A stretch of DNA of 64,000 bases from JAJPKK01 sp963807015 (GCA_963807015.1 CAWEAS010000028.1:372001-436000), one strand, 5' to 3'; positions 7,624 to 17,028 are shown, numbered from the stretch's first letter. The notes: a model not told the origin generated them from the letters alone. Program-made: numbers and translations.

Positions 7624-8892
7624 TCAGGCCGCCTTGATCGCGAGGCTCTCGGCAATGGCGGCGGCGCTATCGAGGCCGGCCGGACCGAGGGCCGCCACCG
7701 CCGGCGGCGCCCGTCCGATCAGGGCGCGTCCGGCGGCCCGGGCGCTCTCGACGGTCACGGCATCGACCTTGGCCACGATCTCGTCGAGGGGGATCGGGCG
7801 GCCGTGGACGATCATCTGCCGCGCCAGTTGTTCGGCGCGGGCGCTGGAGCTTTCGAGCGCCATCAGGAGGCCGGCCTTCATCTGCGCCTTGGCGCGCGAA
7901 ATTTCCGCCTCGGTGATGGTGTCCGCCGCATCGACGATCTGGTCAACCACCACCTGCATCAACTCGGGGGCGTCGATCGCATCGGTGCCGGCGTAGAGGC
8001 CGAACATGCCGGTGTCGGCGTAGGGCGCGTGGAAGGCGTAGATCGAGTAGCAGAGGCCGCGCAACTCGCGCACCTCCTGAAACAGGCGCGACGACATGCC
8101 GCCGCCGAGCACGTTGGTGAACACCTGCAGGCTGTAGATCGAAGCGTCGCGCTGGGGGACGCCCTCGAGCGCGAGCGCAATGTGGACCTGCTCGAGATCC
8201 TGCTTTTCAACGAACGTCCCGCCCTTGAAGCGTGCCGGCTCCGGCGTTCTGGCATCGGGTCCGGTGAAGTCGACAAACCGCCGGGCGGCCTCGCTCACGA
8301 CCTCGTCGTGATTGACCGCGCCGGCCGCCGCCACCACCATGCCGGGCGCGCGGTAGTTGCGGCCGAGATAGGCGCGCAGCCGTTTGGCGTCGAATGTGCG
8401 CACGGTCGCCTTGGTGCCAAGGATCGAACGACCCACCGGCTGGCCCGCGAATGCGGTGGCCTGGAGGTGCTCGAACACGAGATCGTCGGGGGTGTCCTCG
8501 ACCGCGCCGATCTCCTGGATGATGACGTTCTTCTCGCGGGTGATCTCGTCGGGATCGAAGCTCGGATGCGACAGGATATCGGCCAGCACATCGAGACCCA
8601 GGCCGATGTCCGCCTTGAGCAGGCGCGCGTAATAGGCCGTCGTCTCGACGCCGGTGCCGGCATTGAGGTCGCCGCCGACCGCCTCGATTTCCTCGGCGAT
8701 CTGGCGCGCGGTGCGCCGCGCCGTGCCCTTGAACGCCATGTGTTCGAGGAAGTGCGAAATGCCGTGCTCGTCGGCCGCCTCGTTGCGGCTGCCGCAAGTC
8801 ACCCAGACCCCGAGCGAGGCGGTCTGCAAATGCGCCATCGCTTCGGTAATGACGACCAGACCCGATGGCAGACGGGTGACTTCTACGCTCAT
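7624..8892 (-). CDS. M16 family metallopeptidase (pitrilysin/MPP-like)
   Basis: Cytosolic zinc protease of 422 residues, built from two homologous halves as in mitochondrial processing peptidase beta. The inverted zinc motif HxxEH is HFLEH at residues 47-51, with the distal Glu in the helix holding REKNVIIQEIG. The C-terminal half has the substrate-binding Arg/Tyr pair in SSRLFQEVRELRGLCYSIYA. The start at 8892 overlaps the thrC stop (ATGA), so it is coupled to thrC. There is no signal peptide, unlike the M16 pair at 32-35 kb. Confidence 0.96.
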   Translation of the reverse strand: MSVEVTRLPSGLVVITEAMAHLQTASLGVWVTCGSRNEAADEHGISHFLEHMAFKGTARRTARQIAEEIEAVGGDLNAGTGVETTAYYARLLKADIGLGLDVLADILSHPSFDPDEITREKNVIIQEIGAVEDTPDDLVFEHLQATAFAGQPVGRSILGTKATVRTFDAKRLRAYLGRNYRAPGMVVAAAGAVNHDEVVSEAARRFVDFTGPDARTPEPARFKGGTFVEKQDLEQVHIALALEGVPQRDASIYSLQVFTNVLGGGMSSRLFQEVRELRGLCYSIYAFHAPYADTGMFGLYAGTDAIDAPELMQVVVDQIVDAADTITEAEISRAKAQMKAGLLMALESSSARAEQLARQMIVHGRPIPLDEIVAKVDAVTVESARAAGRALIGRAPPAVAALGPAGLDSAAAIAESLAIKAA

Positions 8893-10305
8893 GCAGGGAC
8901 TCCTTCGCGCGCGGCGCGGCTGTGGGCAAGGATGTGGGATTCGACGGCAGACTGGTCGGCCGGCAGGACGGTGACCTGCTCGCGCCGGATAAGTAGGCCG
9001 GATAACCAATCCGGCAAGGCCGGCCGCACCCCGCACGCGGCCGCGACCGCATCAGGGAATTTGGCCGGGTGGGCGGTCGACAGCACCACCATGGGGATCG
9101 CGGGGTCGCGCGGTTCTTTTTCGGCGACCGCGACCGCGACGGCGGTATGCGGGTCGAGCAGGCAGGAGGTCTCGCGCAGCGTGGTGCGGATCGCGGCCGC
9201 GGTTTCCTCCTCGCTCGCGCGATCCGCCGCGAACAGGCTGCGCATCTCGGCGAGCGTGCGCTCGGTGAGTTTGAAGCGGCGCGACTGGGCAAGTGAAGCC
9301 ATCGCGTTGCGCACGGCGTGCGGATCGCGCCCGCACGCGTCGAAGATCAGGCGCTCGAAGTTGGACGAGACCTGGATGTCCATCGACGGCGAGGAGGTCG
9401 CCACCACGTCGCGCAACTCGTAGGCGCCGCCGGCAAACGTGCGCACCAGGATGTCGTTGACGTTGGTCGCAACGAGAAGGCGATCGATGGGCAGGCCCAT
9501 GCGGGCCGCGACGTAGCCCGCAAACACATCGCCGAAATTCCCGGTCGGCACCGTGAACGCGATCTTGCGATGCGGCGCGCCGAGCGCGACAGCGGCGACG
9601 AAATAGTAGACCACCTGGGCGGCGATGCGGGCAAAGTTGATGGAGTTGACGCCGGTCAACTGCACGCGATCGCGGAAGGCGTGGTGATTGAACATGGCCT
9701 TCACCAGGGCCTGGCAATCGTCGAAGGTGCCTTCGATCGCGATCGCATGGACGTTGTCGTGGCCGCTCGTCGTCATCATGTGGCGCTGCACGTCGGAGAT
9801 GCGCCCCTGCGGAAACAGCACGACGACGTCGACCTGGGCCCGCGCGGCGAAGGCTTCGACGGCGGCGCCGCCGGTGTCGCCCGAAGTCGCGACCACCACC
9901 GTGGTGCGCGCGCCGCGCTGGCGCAGCGCGTGATCCATCAGGCGGCCGAGGATCTGCATCGCCAGATCCTTGAAGGCGAGCGTCGGCCCGTGAAACAGCT
10001 CCAGCACGAAGGTGTTGGGCGCGAGCTGAATGAGAGGAGTGACGGCCGGATGGCGGAAGCCGTCATAGGCCTCGCGCGTCATGCGCGCCAGTTCGCTCCG
10101 CTCGATCGTGTCGCCGGCAAACAGCGCGAGGATTTCGCATGCGACCTCCGCATAGGGGCGGCCGGCGAAGCCCGCGATCGTCGCCGCATCAAGCCGCGGC
10201 CACGCGTCGGGAACGTAGAGCCCGCCGTCGCGCGCAAGACCGGCAAGCGTCACGTCGATGAAGCCAAGCGCAGGGGCTTCGCCTCGAGTTCGAGATGTAG
10301 CGCAC
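8889..10305 (-). pseudogene. thrC: Threonine synthase, interrupted by an apparent one-base insertion near its start
   Basis: Converts O-phospho-L-homoserine to threonine, using PLP. The PLP Lys is in HGPTLAFKDLAMQ and the phosphate-binding motif is ATSGDTGGAA. From a GTG at 10305, preceded by AGGA, the reading gives VRYIS and then shifts frame; removing one base at about 10286-10291 restores VRYISTRGEAPALGFIDVTL joined in frame to LAGLARDGGLYV. Repaired length is 471 residues, as expected. Without repair only a GTG at 10253 is available, losing 17 conserved residues. The gene is otherwise intact, so a sequencing error is more likely than true decay; it should be treated as functional until checked. 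It heads the thrC-M16-acetyltransferase unit. Confidence 0.9.
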
Positions 10306-10899
10306 GCGAAAATCCTGGCCTTCGAGTTACGGCGTCAACGCATTCCGGCGGGACGGCAGATCGCCGACCCGGATGCACAAGCCTTCGATTTCCCGGGAAT
10401 CCCAGGCGGCCGGCGGACCAATCCGCCAGTGGGGGGACAGTAATCGCTGGCGCGGTCCGGCACAAGGAATTGGCGGCTCCGCGCGCTGCCGAGAGCCGCG
10501 CGGCAGGACTGTGGAAAATGATTTAACATATTGATTCATCTAAATTTATGGGTCCACGTGCCAGGCCTAGCGCAGGTCGCCGCCGCGCTCCTCCCGCAAA
10601 ATTGCAATGGTCGGCGGAAATCGCGATCTGCGGCTCCGATCTCGTATCAAACGATTGAACCGCCGAGCAAATTTCGGGTTCGCCAAGTCCGTCCGTCTTG
10701 GCTCGAAATCACCGTGGCAAATCTATCAAAATATTCCTATTTCGCCAAATCGTTTCTGGAATATCACGTGAATTCAAGGTGATAGTCGATACGTTGGTTC
10801 CGTCCTCGACGCCGGGTGATGGGATCGCCGGTTGCCGGCGAGCCGATGCTGCACCCGCGTACCGATGCGGTATGATCGCCCGCACTCGGGAGGACCAGC
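10306..10899. other. Long intergenic region (594 bp), no gene seen
   Basis: Between thrC and the small gene at 10900. The part from about 10690 to 10790 is clearly more AT-rich than the surroundings. Short frames here have no ribosome-binding site, no family resemblance and unusual composition. It should hold the thrC promoter (minus strand) and that of the small gene (plus strand). No repeat or RNA gene recognised. Confidence 0.45.
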
Positions 10900-11136
10900 A
10901 TGAGCGACCAAGCGGAAATCAAGGCCGTCGGAATGGGAATTGCGGGCGGCGCCATCGCCGCGTCGTTGCTCGATTTGCTGTACGCCAAAGGCGTCATCAG
11001 CCGCGACGAGCAGTACGGCGTGCTGGAGGATGCGATCTACCGCGCCTCCATGTACACGGGCACGTATGAAGGCCACGCCGCGGCAAAGATCATCGGCGAA
11101 ATGCTCGACGCCCGCGGCGGCCTCGTCAAAGGGTAG
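10900..11136 (+). CDS. Small conserved hypothetical protein
   Basis: A 78-residue protein with a strong ribosome-binding site (GGGAGGA) before its ATG. The N-terminal half has a Gly/Ala-rich hydrophobic run (GMGIAGGAIAASLLDLLY); the second half is polar and ends GGLVKG. It is not long enough to give a confident topology. I do not recognise the family. It stands alone, converging on the tsaE-amgK gene, with a palindromic element between them. Confidence 0.7.
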   Translation: MSDQAEIKAVGMGIAGGAIAASLLDLLYAKGVISRDEQYGVLEDAIYRASMYTGTYEGHAAAKIIGEMLDARGGLVKG

Positions 11137-11153
11137 TTTGCAAAATTCAGTTT

Positions 11154-11235
11154 CGTAGGGTGGGCAAAGCGAAGCGTGCCCACCACGGCGCTGAACGTGG
11201 GCACGCGCGTCTTCGCCGCGCTTTGCCACCCTACG
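11154..11235. repeat. Dispersed palindrome, CTTTGCCCACCCTACG family
   Basis: An 82-bp imperfect inverted repeat starting CGTAGGGTGGGCAAAGCG and ending CTTTGCCACCCTACG, with inner arms CGTGCCCACC and GTGGGCACGCG. Relatives lie at 16792-16918, 32271-32310 and 61930-61980. It sits between convergent genes and would form a stable hairpin in either transcript, so it may act as a bidirectional terminator. Confidence 0.88.
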
Positions 11236-11262
11236 ATTTGCGATTGTTTTTCGGGCATCGCC

Positions 11263-12789
11263 TTACGGCGGCGGGACGTTGGCGAGGTACCAATTGTTGA
11301 GCGTGGCGAGCGCCGGGTGTGCCATCACGCGGCGCAGATAGGCGAAGATGCGCGGCATGTGCCGCAGGTATTGCGGTTTGCCGTCGCGGCGATCGAGGCG
11401 CGCGAAGATGCCTAGCACCTTGGTGGCGCGCTGGGCGGCGAGCGTCGCGTAAAGGCGAGCGAAAGTGTTGGCGTCAAAGCCCGGCTCGCGCTCGCGGCGC
11501 GCCCGCACATAGCGCGCGAAGAGTTCGATCTCCAGCTCCTCCGGCACATCGACCCGCGCATCCTGGAGCAGCGAGGCAACGTCGTAGGCGCCGGGCCCCA
11601 TCACCGCGTCTTGAAAGTCGAGGAGGCCGATCTGCGCGAGGCCGTCGCGGTCGCCGAGCCATAACAGGTTGGGCGAATGGAAGTCGCGCAGCACCCAGGT
11701 CTTCGGCGCTTCCAGCACCGGGCGCAGCGCATCGCGCCATAACGACTGGAACAGCGCACGCGTCTCTGCCGAGGCCGCGGTGCCGCGCGCCGGCAGATAC
11801 CAGTCGACGAGCAACTCCGCTTCGATCAGGAATGCATCAAGGTCGTAGGTCGGAAGCCGGTGCTCAAGCTTCGGCGCAATCGGTAGCACGTCCGGCAGGT
11901 CCTGCTGGTGCAGCGCGACGAGCACATCGACGGCCCGGCCGTAGCGTTCCGCGATCGGCGCCGGCGGATCGCCGGCGACGACGAGATCGGCGCCGAGGTC
12001 CTCCAGCACGAGGAAGCCCAAATCGAGATCGGCCGCGACGACTTTCGGCGCCGACAGGCCGCGCGCCCGCAACGCCTTCGCCATCGCGACGAACGGCTTC
12101 ACGTTCTCGGCGAGATGCGCGATCGCGCTGTAGGGCAGGCCGCGCTTGACCGGCGGCCCATCGGGCTGCGGCGGCGCATTCATCAGGATGAGGCGTTGGT
12201 CGCGCTGCCAGATCCGCTCGTAGGACCTGCTCGACGCATCGCCCGCGATGCGCATGCGGGGATCGGTCGCGAAGCCCGCCTGGTCGAGAAAATCGAACAT
12301 CGCGCCGAGCCGATCGACCCGTGCGGCCGCGCGGCCGCGACCGACGAGATGGGCGACGCGACGCTCCTCGTCGCCTTTGGCGCTGACCGCCAGCGTGATG
12401 TCGATGCGATCGTCGGGCAACGCACTGCCGGCGCGATCCGGCCATTCCATCGCGATGACGGCATTGGCGACATCGTCGAGGCCGAGCTCGGCGAGTTCAT
12501 CAGCGCTCGCGAGCCGGTAGAGGTCGGCATGCACCAAGGTGAAGCGCGGCAGGTCGTAGCTTTGCACCAGGGTGAAGGTCGGGCTCGGCACTTCGACCAC
12601 GGCGCCGCCCGCCAGATATTCGATCATGGCGCGCACGAACGTGGTCTTGCCGGCACCGAGATCGCCCGAGAGCGCAACGAAGTCGCCCGCCTCGAGGAGG
12701 TTTGCGACATCGGCCGCAAGCTGCCGGGTCGCCTGTTCGGTTGCCAGCGGCCGAAAGAATCCGGCCTCGCTCCTGGTGTGGGTCTGCAT
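11263..12789 (-). CDS. Fusion of TsaE (tRNA t6A synthesis ATPase) and AmgK-type sugar kinase
   Basis: A 508-residue two-domain protein. Residues 1-155 are TsaE, the ATPase of threonylcarbamoyl-adenosine (t6A37) tRNA modification: Walker A GDLGAGKTTF, EVPSPTFTLV, VHADLYRL and the MEWPDRAG motif. Residues from about 170 on are an aminoglycoside-phosphotransferase-fold kinase like AmgK, which phosphorylates N-acetylmuramate and GlcNAc in cell-wall recycling: VLEDLGADLV, catalytic VLRDFHSPNLLW, and metal-binding GLLDFQDAVMGPGAYDVASL. This fusion is common in Hyphomicrobiales. MurU, the usual next gene, is missing; a small hypothetical and a repeat are there instead. It lies 21 bp after divL, on the same strand. 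Confidence 0.93.
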   Translation of the reverse strand: MQTHTRSEAGFFRPLATEQATRQLAADVANLLEAGDFVALSGDLGAGKTTFVRAMIEYLAGGAVVEVPSPTFTLVQSYDLPRFTLVHADLYRLASADELAELGLDDVANAVIAMEWPDRAGSALPDDRIDITLAVSAKGDEERRVAHLVGRGRAAARVDRLGAMFDFLDQAGFATDPRMRIAGDASSRSYERIWQRDQRLILMNAPPQPDGPPVKRGLPYSAIAHLAENVKPFVAMAKALRARGLSAPKVVAADLDLGFLVLEDLGADLVVAGDPPAPIAERYGRAVDVLVALHQQDLPDVLPIAPKLEHRLPTYDLDAFLIEAELLVDWYLPARGTAASAETRALFQSLWRDALRPVLEAPKTWVLRDFHSPNLLWLGDRDGLAQIGLLDFQDAVMGPGAYDVASLLQDARVDVPEELEIELFARYVRARREREPGFDANTFARLYATLAAQRATKVLGIFARLDRRDGKPQYLRHMPRIFAYLRRVMAHPALATLNNWYLANVPPP

Positions 12790-12810
12790 CTCGGTGCGTT
12801 CGCGCGAGGT

Positions 12811-15369
12811 CTATTCGGCCGCATCTTTTGCCGCTTCAATCGCAAGCGGGAAGATGCATACCACGGTGGTGCCCTCGCCCGGAACGGATTCGATCCGCAC
12901 CGTGCCATGGTGAAGTTCAACGAACGAGCGCACGATCGAGAGCCCGAGCCCGGCGCCGCGATGCGGCGTGCCGCGCGCATCGGTTTCGAACAGTTCGAAC
13001 ACCCGATCCTGAAGTTCCGGCGGTATGCCGGGACCGCGGTCGCTCACCGTGAAGGCCACGGTATCGGGGCCGCGCGCGGCCGAGAGCGTCACGGTCTCGC
13101 CTGGCGGCGAGAAGCCGACGGCATTGGACAGGAGGTTGAACAAAATCTGGCGGATGCGCCGCTCGTCGGCGACGAAGCTGCCGATATCCGGCGGCACGTT
13201 GATTTCGAGCCGGATGTTGTTGTTGACGATGCGGTCCTGCACGCCTTCGGCGGCCGCGTCCATCGTGGCGCGGATGTCGACCGGCTCGAGGTCGAGCGCC
13301 ATGGCGCCGGCATCGATCGAGGCGAGGTCGAGGATGTTGTTGATGATGGCGAGCAGCGCGTTGCTCGAGACCATGATGTAGCCAAGGTATTCGTTCTGCT
13401 TCGCCGTCAGCGGCCCGGTCGACGGATCGCCGAGGAAATGCGCGAAGCCGATGATGTTGGTGAGCGGCGAGCGCAACTCGTAGGAGACGTGGCGGACGAA
13501 ATCGATCTTGATCTTGTCCGCTTCGACGAGGGCCTTGTTGCTCTCGGTAAGCACCCGCTCGACGTTGACCGAATCCGTCACGTCCTGGAACGTGACGAGG
13601 GTGGCGCCATCTGGCATCGGCACGGTGCGGCAATCGACGACGGTGCCGTCGGTGCGCTCGATGCGGCGGTAGATCGGGCTGCGGCGGTCGAGCGCGGTCA
13701 CGGCGGCGCGCAGCGCATCCCAGGTCTCCTCGTTGCGATGATACGTGCGCGCCTTGGCGATCACCGCTTCGATGTGCGGCCGCTCGTCGAGTAGTGCCGA
13801 CGGCAGCTGCCACATCTGCACGAAGGCGGGATTGAACAGGCGAATGCGGCCGTTGCTGCCGAACAGGGCGACCGCCTCGGCGAGATTGTCGAGGGTCTCG
13901 CCCTGCACCCGGATCAGCGCGTCGAAGCGCCGTTCGAGATTGAGCCGCTCGGTCACATCGTCGAACAGATAAGTCACGCCGCCGTCGGGATTGGGCGTGG
14001 TGACGACGCGCAGCGTGCGCTGGTCCGGCAGATGCCACTCGTATTTCGCCGATTCCGATGCACGGTAGGCCTTGTGAAGCGCAGCTTTCCAGGCGCGGAA
14101 GTCCGACTGTTCCGGGAGCCGCCGCGCCGCGCGCAGACGATCAAGCACGGTGGAATCTGCCGGCCCCTGGTCGAGGAAATGCGGGTCGAGGTCCCACAGC
14201 GCCTGATAGGCGGCGTTGTAGAAGGTGAGGCTGTGGTCGGGGCCGAAGATCGCGACCGCCGTCGAAAGCTGGTCGAGGATGCGGCGATGCGCCTCGATGG
14301 CGCGCTCTATCTCCGCGCGCAGCGTCTCGATCTCCGTCGTGTCGCGCCCGATCCCGGCGCTGCCGCGCGGGTTCGGCACCTCCAGGATGTCGAAGATGCG
14401 CCGCGCGCCGGCGACGATGACCGCGGCGCGGCCGAAGTATGCGGCGCCGCTGCCGCGGCTCCGTTCGATGTCCTCGCGCGTCCCGCTGTCGAGCAGTTCG
14501 CGCCGCGAGGAGACTGCGGTTGCGACATCGGCCGCCTCGACGGCACGCGCATAGGCCGGATTGGCGAAGGCGAGGCGGCCGGAGGCGTCGCGGGTCCACA
14601 CCGGAGAGGGCAGGGCATCGATGAGCGCACGCACCGCATCGGTATCGGCCTGCAGCCGGTGATAGCGATGATTGAGTTCGGCGAGGTCCTTCTTCACCCC
14701 GGTGACGTCGTTGATCCGCAGCACGGCCGAGCCGCCGATCGCGCGGCCTTCCGCCGCGAGATAGCGCCCCGCCGCGGAGGTGAGTGAAATGGTGAAGCCT
14801 TCGCCGCGCCCGAGCAGGCGGTCGATTGTCGATTGCAGCTGGTAGGCCTGCTCCGGCCGCAGCCAGGCGGCGAAGTTGAGGATGTTCTCGGCGGCGAGCC
14901 CCGCCGCGATGATGGCGGGGTCGCCGATCACCTCCGGCGCGGTATCGCGCTCCCACGACACAATGATCTGGGGCTCGGCCAGCAGGAGGCCGTAGAGCCG
15001 GTCGATCGTGCCTTCGAGGGCGGCCGCTTCGCTGCGCGCCCGCACCTGCTCGATGCGCCGATGCTCGCGCGTGCGCAGGAGCATGACCGCGGTGACGAAC
15101 GCGAAGGCGACAACGCCCAAGATGATGACGATCGCGAACAGGCCGAGCGCGGCAAGCGCGCGATCATCAAGGCTGCGGATCGCGTCCGCGGCGGCAACGG
15201 CGAACCCGCCCGAACTGCGTTCGCCGGCAGCGTCCTGGGCGCACGCCTCGCCGACCATTGCGATCAGGGAACTCACCGCGCCGCCGGCGCGGAGGGGGCA
15301 AGCCGCAGCGAAATGTCTCCGTGAGCCGGTCATCGAGCCAAAGCCGGTCATCCGGAAAAATTCCGGCAT
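12811..15369 (-). CDS. divL: DivL-type sensor kinase with Tyr in place of the phospho-acceptor His
   Basis: An 852-residue membrane PAS-histidine-kinase homologue. The start at 15369 has AGGGG upstream. An N-terminal segment with one membrane helix (about 70-98) is followed by a coiled coil, several PAS-like domains (about 125-610; e.g. LPSPVWTRDASGRLAFANPA, FNPAFVQMWQL), a dimerisation helix and a HATPase (NLLSNAVGFSPPG, DRGPGIPPELQD, GAGLGLSIVRSF). In the H-box the usual SHELRTP reads SYELRSP: Tyr630 replaces His. That substitution defines Caulobacter DivL, which acts with DivK and CckA in the CtrA cell-cycle pathway. Location before tsaE fits a rhizobial divL. Function assigned by family. 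Confidence 0.88.
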   Translation of the reverse strand: MPEFFRMTGFGSMTGSRRHFAAACPLRAGGAVSSLIAMVGEACAQDAAGERSSGGFAVAAADAIRSLDDRALAALGLFAIVIILGVVAFAFVTAVMLLRTREHRRIEQVRARSEAAALEGTIDRLYGLLLAEPQIIVSWERDTAPEVIGDPAIIAAGLAAENILNFAAWLRPEQAYQLQSTIDRLLGRGEGFTISLTSAAGRYLAAEGRAIGGSAVLRINDVTGVKKDLAELNHRYHRLQADTDAVRALIDALPSPVWTRDASGRLAFANPAYARAVEAADVATAVSSRRELLDSGTREDIERSRGSGAAYFGRAAVIVAGARRIFDILEVPNPRGSAGIGRDTTEIETLRAEIERAIEAHRRILDQLSTAVAIFGPDHSLTFYNAAYQALWDLDPHFLDQGPADSTVLDRLRAARRLPEQSDFRAWKAALHKAYRASESAKYEWHLPDQRTLRVVTTPNPDGGVTYLFDDVTERLNLERRFDALIRVQGETLDNLAEAVALFGSNGRIRLFNPAFVQMWQLPSALLDERPHIEAVIAKARTYHRNEETWDALRAAVTALDRRSPIYRRIERTDGTVVDCRTVPMPDGATLVTFQDVTDSVNVERVLTESNKALVEADKIKIDFVRHVSYELRSPLTNIIGFAHFLGDPSTGPLTAKQNEYLGYIMVSSNALLAIINNILDLASIDAGAMALDLEPVDIRATMDAAAEGVQDRIVNNNIRLEINVPPDIGSFVADERRIRQILFNLLSNAVGFSPPGETVTLSAARGPDTVAFTVSDRGPGIPPELQDRVFELFETDARGTPHRGAGLGLSIVRSFVELHHGTVRIESVPGEGTTVVCIFPLAIEAAKDAAE

Positions 15370-15735
15370 TCGTTGCCCCTGGTATGTCCTGAGCCGTTCC
15401 GGCGCCCCCCGGGCAGGCTCGCAACCCAAATCCGATGGCGCCCTCCGATGGGAAGGCTCCCCCCAATTGCGATCGTCGACTCGGAAACACCACTGCCGGG
15501 CGCGGCGCGGAGATACGCCCGTGGCCGCAGTCCGGCTTGACCAGCTTAAGCCGTCCGCGAATCAGGTCAATGTAACCTCAACCGGCCATGCTCGATAAGA
15601 GTCCAGATCGTGAACGGTTGGAAACTACAGTGCTTTCAATTTTGCGCCCGTGGAAATGCCGACGCTCGTGAACATATACTGCATAGCAGGCCACCGCTGC
15701 GGCGCCTGATGTCGAGGTGGGATCGAGGTGAGATC
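15370..15735. other. Intergenic region (366 bp), no gene seen
   Basis: Divergent space between divL and the dioxygenase-like gene. No hairpin, repeat relative or convincing promoter pair could be picked out. Frames extending into it from either side lack ribosome-binding sites. Confidence 0.45.
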
Positions 15736-16746
15736 ATGATCGTGCAGTCCTTGGGGTATGTCGGGGTACGGACGAAGACGATCGACGACTGGGCGGGCTA
15801 CGGTACCAAGCTCCTCGGCCTCCAGGCGACCGACCGCAGCCGCGCAACGCTCGCGCTGCGCATGGATGACCGCAAGCAACGCGTGATCGTGAACGAGGAC
15901 GGCGGCGAAGGCATCAGCTTTTTCGGCTGGGAGGTCGCGGACGCGGCTACGCTTGACCGGCTCGGCGCCCATCTCCAGGCCCACGGCGTCGAAGTCGCCC
16001 AGGGTTCGCGCGCGCTCGCCGAGGAGCGCCATGTCGCCGACCTCATCGTCATCAAGGACCCGCTCGGCAACCGGCTCGAATTCTTCCATGGCGCCGAGGT
16101 CGCGAGCGATCCGTTCGTGCCCGGCCGCAACCTCTCCGGTTTCCGCACCGGTGCGCTCGGCCTCGGCCACGTGGTGCTGCACGTCGAGCGCATCGAGGAG
16201 ATGATGGAGTTCTACCGCGACGTCCTCGGCTTCCGCCTGAGCGACTATTTCCTGCGGCCGTATCAGCTTTATTTCTTCCACGTGAACCCGCGCCACCACT
16301 CGATCGCGTTCGCGGCGACCGGCAAGAACGCCGTGCATCACATGATGCTGGAACTCTTCAGCCTCGACGACGTCGGCCAGGGCTATGACCTCGCCCAGGC
16401 CGATGACGGCCGTCTTGCCGTGACGCTCGGCCGGCACTGCGGCGACTTCGTCACCTCGTTCTACACCTGGAACCCGTCGGGCTTCATGATCGAGTCCGGC
16501 TGGGGCGCGCGCGACATCGATCCGCAGACCTGGCAGGCGAGCGAGCGCAAGGAAGGCCCAAGTCTGTGGGGCCACGACCGCATGTGGCTCTCGCCCGAGC
16601 AGCGCACCGAAGCCCGCGAGATGCGCCTCGCCAACGCCGCCGGCGGCCTGCGCCGTCCGGTCCAGGTGCTGCCCGGCAACTACGACGTGATGGCCGGCGC
16701 CTGCCCCTGGTTCGATACGATGAAGAAGCAGCAGAAGAGTGCGTAG
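15736..16746 (+). CDS. VOC-fold protein, type I extradiol dioxygenase-like
   Basis: A 336-residue protein with two glyoxalase/bleomycin-resistance (VOC) modules, resembling BphC/HsaC-type 2,3-dihydroxybiphenyl dioxygenases, which open catechol rings using Fe(II). The second module supplies the expected metal ligands: His in GLGHVVLHV, His in HHSIAF and Glu in GFMIESGWGAR. A likely acid/base His sits in VHHMMLELFS. The start ATG at 15736 has GAGGTGAG upstream. It is alone, without meta-cleavage hydrolase or decarboxylase genes, although an alpha/beta hydrolase follows 370 bp later on the same strand. The actual substrate is unknown. Confidence 0.88.
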   Translation: MIVQSLGYVGVRTKTIDDWAGYGTKLLGLQATDRSRATLALRMDDRKQRVIVNEDGGEGISFFGWEVADAATLDRLGAHLQAHGVEVAQGSRALAEERHVADLIVIKDPLGNRLEFFHGAEVASDPFVPGRNLSGFRTGALGLGHVVLHVERIEEMMEFYRDVLGFRLSDYFLRPYQLYFFHVNPRHHSIAFAATGKNAVHHMMLELFSLDDVGQGYDLAQADDGRLAVTLGRHCGDFVTSFYTWNPSGFMIESGWGARDIDPQTWQASERKEGPSLWGHDRMWLSPEQRTEAREMRLANAAGGLRRPVQVLPGNYDVMAGACPWFDTMKKQQKSA

Positions 16747-16791
16747 CGGCGGCGCACGGCCGCACCGATGCCCTCGTTGATGCAAGCTTTG

Positions 16792-16918
16792 CGTAGGGTG
16801 GGCAAAGCGAAGCGTGCCCACCGCGGCGGCGCAACGCGCGGCGACGCCGTACGTGGGCACGGCGGAACCATCACCTCGCGGAGATTGCGAGGCCGTGGCC
16901 GCCTTTGCCCACCCTACC
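16792..16918. repeat. Dispersed palindrome, CTTTGCCCACCCTACG family
   Basis: A 127-bp inverted repeat from GCGTAGGGTGGGCAAAGCG to CCTTTGCCCACCCTACCGC, with inner GCGTGCCCACC and ACGTGGGCAC arms. Its outer arms match the element at 11154-11235 closely. It lies just after the dioxygenase-like gene, where it may terminate transcription. Confidence 0.87.
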
Positions 16919-16943
16919 GCTTATTCGCAACACTCCGCACCGC

Positions 16944-16984
16944 CGTCATCGTCCGGCTCATCCAGGGTTGACCGGACGATGACG
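16944..16984. repeat. REP-type palindrome, CGTCCGG/CCGGACG family
   Basis: A variant of the unit at 5198, with CGTCATCGTCCGGCT on the left and GACCGGACGATGACG on the right, and a few extra bases (CATCCAGG) in the loop. It is symmetrical on both sides, so this copy forms a complete hairpin. Confidence 0.8.
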
Positions 16985-17028
16985 TCGGAGGCGTGTTAGT
17001 TTAGACGTTTCTATTGCTCCTGGTTTGT

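Noticed and set aside
7417..9423. 668-codon open frame on the plus strand opposite the M16 and thrC genes
   Set aside because: It lies antisense to two well-supported genes, has biased Arg/Gly/His composition and no domain or ribosome-binding site; long antisense frames are common at this GC content.
11908..13794. 628-codon plus-strand frame opposite tsaE-amgK and divL
   Set aside because: Antisense shadow of two conserved genes; composition is that of a reversed coding strand.
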